Source of the DNA: Variovorax ginsengisoli
GTDB lineage: Bacteria > Pseudomonadota > Gammaproteobacteria > Burkholderiales > Burkholderiaceae_C
Length of the DNA: 64,000 nt
Direction: 5' to 3'
Assembly: GCF_006438845.1 (NCBI RefSeq)
Contig: NZ_RCZJ01000009.1
Location: 1 to 64,000 of the forward strand
A model generated the notes under the pieces. The model searched no databases. It had not been told where the DNA came from and worked only from the letters and a program-made list of their open reading frames with translations. The position numbers and the translations under genes were made by a program. Below are positions 41,065 to 50,019 of the stretch, piece after piece; the stretch's first letter is position 1; each line of letters opens with the position of its first letter.

Positions 41065-42501
41065 ATGAAGGGTAATTCGTCGTTCGTGGGTCTCGGCAAC
41101 TCGTCGTTTGCGAGTCTCACGCCGGCCCCCGCGACGGCGGACGAAGCCGAACCCTGGGTTCGCGGCGAGCTGATTCGCAGCCTCATGCGGGCCGCGCGCG
41201 GCTCCTACCTTCTGGCAGCGGCGCTCATGCCGGCCATGATCGGGCTGAGCTGGGGGCATGTGCCGCGCTGGCAACTGTTTCTTTGGCTGGGCATCGGCAT
41301 CGGAGCCACGGCCTGCCGCGTGTGGGGCGAACGGCGTTACGCACGAGACTACGCCGACAAGGATTCGGTTTCTCAGCAGGAGTTCGTCGACCGCTACCGC
41401 TTCCTGTGGGGCACCAGCGCCTTCGCGTGGGGCCTGTCGATCCTGATCTTTTTCGAGCGTACGCCGCTGGTCAACCAGTTCATGAGCTGGCTCATCGTGG
41501 CCGGCGTCGCGACCTTCCCGCTCAACGGCCTGGCGCTCTACCCACCGCTGCTCAGACGCTACGTCAACGTGCTCTTCATCACCATGATGTCCGCCGTGGC
41601 CTTTCGCGTGGTCGAGCTGAACTTCCAGCGTCCGCATTTTCATTACGGCTTTCTGATGCTGCCGGTGCTGCACTGGTGGCTGCTGCTGCGCGCGGGCCGC
41701 CGCATTCACGAGACGGCGCGCAACAGTTTCGAGCTGCTGTTTCACAACCACATCCTGATCAACTCGTTGACGCAGCAGCGGCAGGCGGCGGTCTCGGCCG
41801 TGGCGATGAAGAACCGCTTTCTGGCCAGCGCCGCGCACGACATGCGCCAGCCCGTGCTGGCACTGTCGCTCTATGCGGACTGGCTGCGCAACGAGCCTGA
41901 GCTGGTGCAAGAGATTGCGCCGAAGATCGTTCGCGCCACGCATGCCGTGAACGCGTTGTTCGATTCGCTGTTCGACCTGGCACGCATCGACTCGGGACAG
42001 GTCCGGCTGCACATCGAGCGGGTCGACGTGGGACAGCTGTTGCACGATCTCGAACTGCAGTACCGCCCGGTGGCCGAAGCCAAGGGACTGCGCTTCCGTG
42101 TGCACGTGAGCCGCGGCACGGTGCTGACCGACCCGATCCGCGTGCGCCGGATGCTGGGCAACTTGCTGGCCAACGCCATCAAATACACCGCCGAGGGCGG
42201 TATCTTGCTGGCCTCGCGCCAAACCCGCGACGGCCTGCGCGTGGAAGTGTGGGACACCGGCATCGGCATCGCGCGCGAGCACCTGCGTGACGTGTTCCTG
42301 GAGTTCTACAAGGTGGCCGACCATGCCGGCACGTCCGACGGCTTCGGCCTCGGGTTGGCCATCGTCGCCAGACTCTCGCATGCACTCGGCCATCCGGTGA
42401 GCGTGCGCTCGCGCCTGGGTCGCGGCAGCGTGTTCCGCGTGGCGCTCAACGATGCCGACGAATCCCAAGCCCAGACCCGCATCTCCGGCGCCGTAGGCTA
42501 A
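41065..42501 (+). CDS. Membrane sensor histidine kinase, hybrid-like core
   Basis: The 478-residue kinase has about six membrane spans (residues 45-205) and no periplasmic domain of note. The H-box FLASAAHDMRQPVLALSLYA carries H258; Gln replaces the usual Thr-Pro context. The ATPase domain has NLLANAIKYTAEGG, WDTGIGIARE and GFGLGLAIVARL. The HDMRQP form is typical of kinases paired with NarL-type regulators. The likely partner is the convergent regulator at 42617. Confidence 0.88.
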   Translation: MKGNSSFVGLGNSSFASLTPAPATADEAEPWVRGELIRSLMRAARGSYLLAAALMPAMIGLSWGHVPRWQLFLWLGIGIGATACRVWGERRYARDYADKDSVSQQEFVDRYRFLWGTSAFAWGLSILIFFERTPLVNQFMSWLIVAGVATFPLNGLALYPPLLRRYVNVLFITMMSAVAFRVVELNFQRPHFHYGFLMLPVLHWWLLLRAGRRIHETARNSFELLFHNHILINSLTQQRQAAVSAVAMKNRFLASAAHDMRQPVLALSLYADWLRNEPELVQEIAPKIVRATHAVNALFDSLFDLARIDSGQVRLHIERVDVGQLLHDLELQYRPVAEAKGLRFRVHVSRGTVLTDPIRVRRMLGNLLANAIKYTAEGGILLASRQTRDGLRVEVWDTGIGIAREHLRDVFLEFYKVADHAGTSDGFGLGLAIVARLSHALGHPVSVRSRLGRGSVFRVALNDADESQAQTRISGAVG

Positions 42502-42521
42502 ACAGCCTCACCGCCATTCCA

Positions 42522-42616
42522 GAGACACCGCGGAACCGGCTCCGCCGGGCCGCCGTTGTCGCCCCCGGAAGGGGGTTGGCGAAAGCGACACGCAGTGCGC
42601 GAAGCCTGGGGGAGAG
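42522..42616 (-). repeat. Dispersed intergenic repeat, copy B
   Basis: On the minus strand this element reads CTCCCCCAGGCTTCGCGCAC, then CCCCCTTCCGGGGGC and GGCGGAGCCGGTTCCGCGGT, matching copies at 37206 and 52485 in order and spacing. It fills the space between the convergent kinase and response-regulator genes and ends at the regulator's stop codon. Confidence 0.8.
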
Positions 42617-43228
42617 CTAAGCCGACCCGGAAGTCGACAGCAACCCGTGGTTCCGCGCGTGATGCAGCGCCTGGGTGCGGCTCTTCACGCCCAGGCGTCG
42701 GAACAGGCGCCACAGGTGCACCTTGACCGTGTGCTCGCTGATCTCCAGTTCGGTGGCGATGTCCCGATTGCTCATGCCCTTGTCGAGCATGGCGATGAGC
42801 TGTGTCTGGCGCTTCGACAGCTTGCTGTTGGTCGACGCGGCAAGCGATTCCTCGGCTTCGGCATCGGCCATCAGCAGGCCGCGCAACACGGCAGTGAGTT
42901 CGGCCGAACTGGCGGATTTCTCGATGTAGGTATCGGCGCCTGCTTCGATGCAGGCCTCTTCCATGTCGGCGGCCGGCGAGGCCGAATACACGGCGATGGG
43001 CACGTCGGGATAGATCTGCTTGACCGCGATGACGCCCGAGCAGCCGGTGGTGTCGGGCAGCTTCAGGTCGAGGCAGAACAGGTCGGGCATGCCATGCTGC
43101 TTGACGGCGCTGGTCAGCTTGTCGAGCCGCTCCAGTTCGACAATGTTCTCCGCGGGCCGAAGGCGCCGCAGCACCATCACGATGGCGTCGCGCATCAGGG
43201 GATGATCGTCGATGACGTAAATGCTCAT
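42617..43228 (-). CDS. NarL/LuxR-family response regulator
   Basis: The 203-residue protein has a receiver (D7/D8, D54 in FCLDLKLPD, K104 in YIEKSAS) and a C-terminal LuxR-type helix-turn-helix (SKRQTQLIAMLDKGMSNRDI, SEHTVKVHLWRLFRRLGVKS). It is convergent with the kinase ending at 42501, with a repeat between, and is its likely partner. Targets are unknown. Confidence 0.9.
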   Translation of the reverse strand: MSIYVIDDHPLMRDAIVMVLRRLRPAENIVELERLDKLTSAVKQHGMPDLFCLDLKLPDTTGCSGVIAVKQIYPDVPIAVYSASPAADMEEACIEAGADTYIEKSASSAELTAVLRGLLMADAEAEESLAASTNSKLSKRQTQLIAMLDKGMSNRDIATELEISEHTVKVHLWRLFRRLGVKSRTQALHHARNHGLLSTSGSA

Positions 43229-43288
43229 GGTCTGCTTTCTGTGTGGACGCTCGGCCGGTATGTTCCGGCCTCTGCGTGAATCCGTCTC

Positions 43289-44611
43289 CTAACCACCACT
43301 GGCCGACGTGGCCAGCGCCTCCAATGCGTCCGTCGCGGCACGCATCCCCTCATTGTCAACCGGTTCCAGGTGTTCGGCGAGTGTTGCGAGCGCTTCTTCT
43401 GGACGCTGCTGCAGCGCACCGATCGCGCGACCTGCCTCCTGCGGAGACGCGAAAGCCCGGCTTTGCAGCAGCAAACCGCCGTTCGCGTCGAGCAGCTTGA
43501 AGTAGAAGCGGCCGTCGCGCTCGCGGTACTGCTTGAAGCTCGGCCGTGCGACCTTGGCACTCTTCGCGATCTTGGCCGTGGCCGGCGCCTCGAGCTTGCG
43601 CAAGCCCACAGCCTGGCGCAGCCGGCCGACGAAGGGGCCCGACAACGCGCGTGCCTTCTCGGCGCCGGCCAGCAGGATGCGTTCGATCTGCGCCGGGTCG
43701 TCGAGCAGTGCCTCGTAGTGCGCGCGCATCGGCGCGATCTCGCGGTCGATCCGCTCGAACACCACCTGCTTGGCGTCGCCCCAGGCGATGCCGTCGGCGT
43801 AGGCCTTCCTGAGCGCGGCGGTCTCTTCGGTGTCGGCAAACGCCTGATAGATCTGGAACAGCGCCGAACCCTCGGTGTCCTTGGGTTCGCCGGGCAGCCG
43901 CGAGTCGGTCAGGATGCCGCCGATCAGCTTCTGCAGCTGCGTACGCGGTGTGAAGAGCGGGATCGTGTTGTCGTAGCTCTTGCTCATCTTGCGGCCGTCG
44001 AGGCCGGGCAGCGTGGCGACCGCGTCGTCGATCTCGGCCTCGGGCAGCGTGAAATGCTCGCCATAGAGATGATTGAAGCGCTGCGCCATGTCGCGCGCCA
44101 TCTCGATGTGCTGCACCTGGTCGCGGCCCACAGGCACCTTGTGCGCGTTGAAGAGCAGGATGTCCGCGCCCATCAGCACCGGGTACATGAAGAGGCCGGC
44201 GCTCACGTCGGCATCCGGGTCCTCGCCCTTGGCGAGGTTCTTGTCGACCGACGCCTTGTAGGCGTGCGCACGGTTCAGGATGCCCTTGCCGGTGACGCAG
44301 GTCAGGAACCAGGTCAATTCCGGAATCTCGGGGATGTCCGATTGCCGGTAGAACACCACCCGCTCCGGATCGAGTCCGCAAGCCAGCCAGGTGGCCGCGA
44401 TTTCCAGCGTCGAGCGCTGGATGCGGGCTGGCTCGTCGACCTTGATCAGCGCGTGATAGTCGGCCAGGAAGTAGAAGCTCTGCACATCGGCCCGGCGGCT
44501 GAAGCGCACCGAGTGGCGCACCGAGCCTACGTAGTTGCCGAGGTGCGGCGTGCCGGTGGTCGTGATCCCGGTGAGGAAGCGGGTGGGGGAGGACGAAGTG
44601 GACGAGGTCAT
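43289..44611 (-). CDS. trpS: Tryptophanyl-tRNA synthetase with C-terminal extension
   Basis: The 440-residue class I synthetase has the HIGH-like motif TGTPHLGNYVGSVRH and KMSKS in GRKMSKSYDN. It is about 100 residues longer than the compact bacterial type: after residue 345 a linker (PATAKIAKSAKVARPSFK) leads to a small domain, RDGRFYFKLLDANGGLLLQS, resembling YegP/DUF1508 repeats. It ends the PHP-to-trpS minus-strand run, 13 bases after the M50 protease. Confidence 0.95.
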   Translation of the reverse strand: MTSSTSSSPTRFLTGITTTGTPHLGNYVGSVRHSVRFSRRADVQSFYFLADYHALIKVDEPARIQRSTLEIAATWLACGLDPERVVFYRQSDIPEIPELTWFLTCVTGKGILNRAHAYKASVDKNLAKGEDPDADVSAGLFMYPVLMGADILLFNAHKVPVGRDQVQHIEMARDMAQRFNHLYGEHFTLPEAEIDDAVATLPGLDGRKMSKSYDNTIPLFTPRTQLQKLIGGILTDSRLPGEPKDTEGSALFQIYQAFADTEETAALRKAYADGIAWGDAKQVVFERIDREIAPMRAHYEALLDDPAQIERILLAGAEKARALSGPFVGRLRQAVGLRKLEAPATAKIAKSAKVARPSFKQYRERDGRFYFKLLDANGGLLLQSRAFASPQEAGRAIGALQQRPEEALATLAEHLEPVDNEGMRAATDALEALATSASGG

Positions 44612-44624
44612 GCCGAAAAGTGAG

Positions 44625-45296
44625 CTAGCGCAGCAGCGCGGTGAGCGGAGAGATCAGCAGGCCGATCGCCTGCGAGCCGAAAGCCATCAGTGGCTGGAGC
44701 CACCACGTGCTGACGACACCGGCGAGCACCAGGCCCATCACGATGAAGAAACCGTAGGGTTCGATGCGCGCCAGCACGGTCTGGGCACCGCCGCGCGGCA
44801 GCAGGCCGGCCAGCACGCGGCCGCCGTCGAGCGGCGGCAGCGGAAACAGGTTGAAAGCCCACATCACCAGGTTCACCAGCACGCCGCCCTGCGCCATGCG
44901 CAGAAAGAAGCGCTCTTGCACGCCGCCAGCGATCAGTCCGACCAGCAGCAGCGCCCAGCCGATCGCCATCACGAAGTTGGAGGCCGGCCCGGCCAGCGCC
45001 ACCCAGATCATGTCGCGCTTCGGGTTGCGCAGCCGGCCGAATTGGACCGGCACCGGCTTGGCGTAGCCGAAGAGAAATGCGCCGGAGGTGGCGAAGTAAA
45101 GAATCAGCGGCATCAGGATGGTGCCGACCGGATCGATGTGCTTGAGTGGGTTGAGCGTCATGCGCCCGAGCCTGTAGGCCGTGTCGTCGCCGAAGTGCCG
45201 CGCCGCGTAGCCGTGTGCCGCTTCGTGGACCGTGATGGCGAAGATCACCGGCAAGGCGTAGATCAGGACAGTTTGAACGAGGTTGGAGATGTCCAC
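44625..45296 (-). CDS. Site-2-protease-like M50 zinc metalloprotease
   Basis: The 223-residue membrane protein has the zinc motif HEAAH (residues 24-28) in FAITVHEAAHGYAARHFGDD, and NLFPLPPLDGGRVLAGL with the third ligand Asp, defining the short M50B/YdiL-type rhomboid-independent S2P family. About five spans are visible. Such proteases cut membrane proteins in signalling; the substrate is unknown. It is embedded between sua5/yciO-like and trpS genes. Confidence 0.9.
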   Translation of the reverse strand: MDISNLVQTVLIYALPVIFAITVHEAAHGYAARHFGDDTAYRLGRMTLNPLKHIDPVGTILMPLILYFATSGAFLFGYAKPVPVQFGRLRNPKRDMIWVALAGPASNFVMAIGWALLLVGLIAGGVQERFFLRMAQGGVLVNLVMWAFNLFPLPPLDGGRVLAGLLPRGGAQTVLARIEPYGFFIVMGLVLAGVVSTWWLQPLMAFGSQAIGLLISPLTALLR

Positions 45297-45366
45297 CGGT
45301 CGATTGTCTCAGACGCCTCTGCGAGGCCGTTCGGATTGCACGGGGCCGCACGGGGCTGCACCGGTC

Positions 45367-46002
45367 TCACAGGCCCAGCACGGACACCGGGCCGCGGCCC
45401 AGTCGGATCACCACCGGGTCGTCGCCCGCGCCCATGGGCGTGAGGTCGACCACGGTGGTCGGCTCGAGTGTGCAGGCGCCGGCGTCGATCACCGCGCCGA
45501 TCTGCTTCTCGAAGCGCTCACGGATGTCCTGTGCGTCGTTCAGCGGTTCGGTCTCGCCCGGCGGGATCAGCGTGGTCGCCAGCAGCGGCGCCCCGTGCAA
45601 CGTGAGCAGCTCGCACAGCACCTTGTGGTCGGGCACGCGCAGGCCGATGGTCTTGCGCTGGGGATGGCTCACGCGGCGCGGCACTTCCTTGGTCGCTTCG
45701 AGCAGGAAGGTGTAGGGGCCGGGCGTCGCGGCCTTGAGCAGCCGGTACTGCTTGTTGTCGACCTTGGCGTAGTTGGCCAGTTCGCTCAGGTCGCGGCACA
45801 GCAGCGTGAGATGGTGCTTGTCGTCGACCTGGCGAATGCGCCGCAGCCGGTCGACCGCGTCCTTGTCGTCGAGGTGGCAAACCAGCGCATAGCTGGAGTC
45901 GGTCGGCACGGCGATGACTTCGCCGCGCTCCAGCAAGGCCACGGCCTGCTTGAGCAGCCGCAACTGCGGATTGTCGGGGTGGAGTTCGAAGAATTGAGCC
46001 AT
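45367..46002 (-). CDS. YciO/Sua5/YrdC family protein
   Basis: The 211-residue protein has the YrdC fold pattern: ERGEVIAVPTDSSYALVCHL at the start, LLCRDLSELANYAKVDN, and PTTVVDLTPMG late. Family members include the threonylcarbamoyl-AMP synthase for t6A and YciO, whose role is less clear. The sequence resembles YciO more by length and start. It lies between the DMT and M50 genes. Confidence 0.88.
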   Translation of the reverse strand: MAQFFELHPDNPQLRLLKQAVALLERGEVIAVPTDSSYALVCHLDDKDAVDRLRRIRQVDDKHHLTLLCRDLSELANYAKVDNKQYRLLKAATPGPYTFLLEATKEVPRRVSHPQRKTIGLRVPDHKVLCELLTLHGAPLLATTLIPPGETEPLNDAQDIRERFEKQIGAVIDAGACTLEPTTVVDLTPMGAGDDPVVIRLGRGPVSVLGL

Positions 46003-46006
46003 GGTG

Positions 46007-46948
46007 TCAGCTTTCCACAGGTTCGATGGGAACGCGGCGCTCGCGCACGGTCAACCAGGCGCCAGCCGCGCCGCAGGCGGCGATCAGTCCGATGCCCAGC
46101 AGCGAGACACGGTCGGGCACGTGCGAAAACATCAGCCAGCCGCCCAGCATGGCGAAGCCGATCTGCGCATAGAGGTACGGTGTCAGCGTCGAGGCGGGCG
46201 CGCGCTGAAAAGCCAGGATCAGCATGAAATGACCGACCGTGCCCATGAAGCCCATCACGAACAGCAGTGCCCACCAATGCCATGAAGGCAAGGCCTGCCA
46301 GACGAAGGGAAGTGCGAGCGACGCGATCAGCGCGCCGACCCAGCCCGTGTAGAAGTGCAGCGTGAGCGGGTTCTCGGTCCTAGCCAGCTTGCTCGTTAGC
46401 ACCTGGAACCAGGCGTTCGACATGACCATGGCCACGGGCAGCAGGATCGACCAGCCGAAGTCGTCGCCACGCGGGCGCAGGATCACGAGCGTGCCTGCGA
46501 ACCCACCGGCCACCAGCAGCCAGCGCAGGAAGGACACGCGCTCCTTCAGGAAAGTTGCCGCCAGCAATGTCACGACCAGCGGTCCCATCAGCACGATCGC
46601 GGTGAACTCCGGCAACGGCATGTAGCGCAGGCTGAGAAACGCCAGCACGCTGGTCAGCAGCAAAAGCGCACCGCGCAGCACGTGGAATTTGGGATGCGCC
46701 GTGCGCAGCAGGGCGACGCCGTGGCGAGGCAGCAGCACCGCGGTGGTCGCCACCGCCTGGAAGGCGTAGCGAAACCACACCCCCATGAGAATGGGTACGG
46801 CGGCGATGGACATCTTGGCGGTCGCATCGAGCGTCGAGAAGCAGGCTACTGCGAGGATCACCATCCCGATGCCGGCAAGCACGCGATCCGATCGGACATC
46901 GCGCCCACCGAGTGCGCCGTGCGCCGAACTCTCCGGCAGCGCGCTCAC
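46007..46948 (-). CDS. DMT-superfamily transporter, EamA family
   Basis: The 313-residue membrane protein has ten spans in two EamA repeats, for example MVILAVACFSTLDATAKMSI and GFMGTVGHFMLILAFQRAPA, and TPYLYAQIGFAMLGGWLMFS. Such proteins export amino acids or other metabolites. The GTG start at 46948 overlaps the PHP gene stop by four bases, so an ATG-less start is supported by coupling. The substrate is unknown. Confidence 0.88.
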   Translation of the reverse strand: MSALPESSAHGALGGRDVRSDRVLAGIGMVILAVACFSTLDATAKMSIAAVPILMGVWFRYAFQAVATTAVLLPRHGVALLRTAHPKFHVLRGALLLLTSVLAFLSLRYMPLPEFTAIVLMGPLVVTLLAATFLKERVSFLRWLLVAGGFAGTLVILRPRGDDFGWSILLPVAMVMSNAWFQVLTSKLARTENPLTLHFYTGWVGALIASLALPFVWQALPSWHWWALLFVMGFMGTVGHFMLILAFQRAPASTLTPYLYAQIGFAMLGGWLMFSHVPDRVSLLGIGLIAACGAAGAWLTVRERRVPIEPVES

Positions 46949-47799
46949 TGGATTCGGTCTTCGAGCAGTTCCCAGACGGGCGTCAGGGTGCCAGGCAACC
47001 ATGGCAGCTTGCCCAGATCCATGTGGCTCTCGTCCGGGCTGTGGAAGTCACTGCCGCGCGATGCGGCGAAGCCGTATTCGATGGCTTTCTCCGCGTACTC
47101 GACGTATTCGGCTGGCGCATGGCTGCCGGTCACGACCTCGATCGCGCGGCCGCCGTGCGCCTGGAACTCGGTGAAGAGCGCGTGCTCTTCGTTGGCGGTG
47201 AAGTTGTAGCGGCCCGGGTGCGCGACGACTGCGACGCCGCCCGCCTCGGTGATCCAGCGCACCGCGTCCTTCAGCGTGGCCCAGCGGTGCGGGACGTAGC
47301 CCGGCTTGCCCTCGGTAAGGTACTTTCGGAAGACCTCGGGTGTGTCCTTGCAAACGCCGCTTTCGACCAGGAAGCGCGCGAAGTGGGTGCGCGAGATCAG
47401 CTCCGGGTTGCCGACGAAGGGAAGGGCGCCTTCGTAGGCGCCGATGATGCCGACCTTGGCCAGGCCGTCTGCCATTTCGCGGGCCCGCGCTTCACGCCCG
47501 CCACGCGTGGCGCGCAGGCCTTCGCGCAGGCGGCTGTCGTCCGGGTCGAAGCCTAGGCCGACGATGTGCACGGTCTCGCCGGCGAAAGTGATCGAAATCT
47601 CGGCACCGGTGAGGTACTTCAGGCCGTGGGCACGTGCTGCAGCCATGGCGCGGTGCTGCCCGCCGATCTCGTCGTGGTCGGTCAGCGCCCACAGTTCGAC
47701 GCCGTTGGCGGCTGCCCGTTCGGCCAGGGCCTCCGGCGTGAGCGTGCCGTCGGACACCACGGAGTGGCAATGCAGGTCGGCGTTGAGGATGGAAGGCAC
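46945..47799 (-). CDS. PHP-domain phosphoesterase, RNase AM/YciV-like
   Basis: The 284-residue protein has metal-binding DLHCHSVVSDGTLTPEALAE (HxH), LTDHDEIGG, GAEIS and GSDFHSPDESHMDLGK, the full set for the PHP trinuclear site of YciV-type enzymes. They remove phosphate from 3',5'-nucleoside bisphosphates and trim RNA 5' ends. It is the first gene of the minus-strand run leading to trpS. Confidence 0.92.
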   Translation of the reverse strand: MPSILNADLHCHSVVSDGTLTPEALAERAAANGVELWALTDHDEIGGQHRAMAAARAHGLKYLTGAEISITFAGETVHIVGLGFDPDDSRLREGLRATRGGREARAREMADGLAKVGIIGAYEGALPFVGNPELISRTHFARFLVESGVCKDTPEVFRKYLTEGKPGYVPHRWATLKDAVRWITEAGGVAVVAHPGRYNFTANEEHALFTEFQAHGGRAIEVVTGSHAPAEYVEYAEKAIEYGFAASRGSDFHSPDESHMDLGKLPWLPGTLTPVWELLEDRIQ

Positions 47800-47867
47800 G
47801 CCGCGATTTTAGGCCTTCGCCCTGCGCGCTGCAGGGCACGCACGGGACAACCGTGCCCGCGGGCAGC

Positions 47868-48911
47868 CTACCGGTCCTTGCGGCGCCGGGCCACCCACGC
47901 CGCCACCGCGGTGAAGGCACCGACGATCGCCACCACGATCCAGAAGCCGTGCGGGTGCTGCGCCAGCGGAATGCCGCCGACGTTCATGCCGAACAGCCCG
48001 GCCAGAATGTTGATCGGCAGCGCCAGCACCGTCACCACCGTCAGCACGAACAGGCTGCGGCCGTTGTCTTCGTTCACGCTGGCTGCGATCTCTTCCTGCA
48101 GCAGCTTGATGCGCTCCTGCAGCCCCTGCATGTCGCGCAGCACCACCGAAAACTCCTCGCTCGCGCCGCGCAGTTCCTGCACGTCGTCTTCGGCCATCCA
48201 GGCCGGCGGATGCTGCAGCAGCCGGAACAGCGCGGCAGGCTCGGGCGCGAGCAGCCGCTGCAGCCGCACCAGCAGCCGGCGCAGCACGCCCAGCCGCGCG
48301 CGCTTGTGGTCGAGGCGCCCGCTCAGCAGTTCGTCTTCGACCCGGTCGATCCTTGTGGTCACGCCGCGCACGATGCCGACCAGGCCGTCGGCCTGGGTGC
48401 GCATCAGCGCTTCGAGCAGCGCGACACTGGAGCGCGGTGATTGCCCCGCGCGCACCGCCGTGCGCAGCGCATCGACCGTGCGCAGCGGTTGCGTGCGTGC
48501 AGTGACCACCAGTTGCGGCCCCACGCTGATCCAGAGCGTGGCGATGTCCGAAGGTTCGAAGCCGAAATCGAAGTGGACATCGTTGACCACCGCGATCAGC
48601 GCGTCGTCGTCGCGCTCGATGCGGGTGGAATGCGAGCCGTCCTTGAGCGTCTCGTAGAACGCCTCGGACAGCCCGGCATGGCGCACCAGCCAGCGCTCGG
48701 CCTGTGCGTGGTTGAGGTTGAAGTGCAGCCAGGCGAAGCCGGCCGACGACGCGGTCCGGTGTGTCAACCAGGCCGCTGCTCTTTGCGCGTCGAGGGCCCG
48801 TGCGGAGCCACCCCCCGCGCTGCGCTCGAACACGTAGCCGCAGATCAGGCCCGCGTCATCGTGGCCGAGTCCCGACGCAGGGGTGCCGGGAGCGTTGCTG
48901 GGGGTTGTCAT
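47868..48911 (-). CDS. CorA/ZntB-family metal transporter
   Basis: The 347-residue protein has a large cytosolic N-terminal domain, a long helix (about residues 195-285) and two C-terminal spans with the GMN motif in LAGLFGMNVGGIPLAQ. The second span is followed by a basic tail. ZntB exports or imports zinc; CorA takes up magnesium or cobalt. The loop after GMN (VGGIPL) fits ZntB. It stands alone, divergent from the PPK2 gene. Confidence 0.9.
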   Translation of the reverse strand: MTTPSNAPGTPASGLGHDDAGLICGYVFERSAGGGSARALDAQRAAAWLTHRTASSAGFAWLHFNLNHAQAERWLVRHAGLSEAFYETLKDGSHSTRIERDDDALIAVVNDVHFDFGFEPSDIATLWISVGPQLVVTARTQPLRTVDALRTAVRAGQSPRSSVALLEALMRTQADGLVGIVRGVTTRIDRVEDELLSGRLDHKRARLGVLRRLLVRLQRLLAPEPAALFRLLQHPPAWMAEDDVQELRGASEEFSVVLRDMQGLQERIKLLQEEIAASVNEDNGRSLFVLTVVTVLALPINILAGLFGMNVGGIPLAQHPHGFWIVVAIVGAFTAVAAWVARRRKDR

Positions 48912-49056
48912 GAAAGGGAAGGGCGGATGTCGGACAGCAATGAAGGACCGATGCTTGCGCCCGCATGTGACAGCGGCGTGTCAGCGTCGCGAAACTGTCA
49001 TGCCGAGGTCACACGTGCTCGGCAGCATCCCTCCCATTCCCTACCGTCTCATCACC

Positions 49057-49974
49057 ATGCCGCTGCAGAACGCCCATCCCGACCACGAAGAGCTGATGCA
49101 GCGCATTGCGCGCGACCTGGTCGACAGCTACGACGAAGAACTCGAGCTCGAGATCGAGGACCGCAATGTGGACGAAGACGGCGCGCCCGTCGGCGTCGAC
49201 AAGGCGGCGCGCGCTGCCTATTTTCGCGAGCTGTTTCGTCTGCAGGGCGAACTCGTGAAGCTGCAGGACTGGGTCCAGCACAGCAAGCAGAAGGTGGTGA
49301 TCCTGTTCGAGGGCCGCGATGCGGCGGGCAAGGGCGGCGTCATCAAGCGCATCACGCAGCGGCTCAACCCACGCGTGGCCCGCGTCGCCGCGCTGCCCGC
49401 ACCCAATGACCGCGAGCGCACGCAGTGGTATTTCCAGCGCTACGTGGCGCACCTGCCGGCCGCCGGCGAAATGGTGCTGTTCGACCGCAGTTGGTACAAC
49501 CGCGCCGGCGTCGAGCGCGTGATGGGCTTCTGCTCGGACGACGAATACGAAGAGTTCTTCCGGAGCGTTCCGGAGTTCGAGAAGATGCTGGTGCGCTCGG
49601 GCATCACGCTCATCAAGTACTGGTTCTCCATCACCGACGACGAGCAGCACCTGCGCTTCCTCGGCCGCATCCACGATCCGCTCAAGCAATGGAAGTTGAG
49701 CCCGATGGACCTGGAGAGCCGCCGCCGTTGGGAGGAATACACCAAGGCCAAGGAGACCATGCTCGAGCGCACGCACATCCCAGAGGCACCGTGGTGGGTG
49801 GTGCAGGCCGTCGACAAGAAAAAGGCCCGGTTGAACTGCATTGCGCACCTGCTCGACCAGTTGCCGTACCACGACGTCATGCATGCGGCGGTGGACCTGC
49901 CCGCGCGCATGCGAAACCCCGACTACTTGCGTCAGCCTGTGCCGGCGAACATGTACGTGCCCGAGCGCTACTGA
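49057..49974 (+). CDS. ppk2: Polyphosphate kinase 2
   Basis: The 305-residue P-loop kinase has Walker A FEGRDAAGKGG (84-94), the lid region LNPRVARVAALPAPNDRERT, and FDRSWYNRAGVERVMGFC with the Walker B Asp. It is a one-domain PPK2, transferring phosphate between polyphosphate and nucleotides. The start at 49057 is the first Met giving the usual length. In Burkholderiales polyphosphate kinases of this class support ATP or GTP regeneration. Confidence 0.93.
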   Translation: MPLQNAHPDHEELMQRIARDLVDSYDEELELEIEDRNVDEDGAPVGVDKAARAAYFRELFRLQGELVKLQDWVQHSKQKVVILFEGRDAAGKGGVIKRITQRLNPRVARVAALPAPNDRERTQWYFQRYVAHLPAAGEMVLFDRSWYNRAGVERVMGFCSDDEYEEFFRSVPEFEKMLVRSGITLIKYWFSITDDEQHLRFLGRIHDPLKQWKLSPMDLESRRRWEEYTKAKETMLERTHIPEAPWWVVQAVDKKKARLNCIAHLLDQLPYHDVMHAAVDLPARMRNPDYLRQPVPANMYVPERY

Positions 49975-50019
49975 ACCGATGGTGGCGCGCGGCGCGGAAG
50001 CTGCTACCGTGCAACCACC

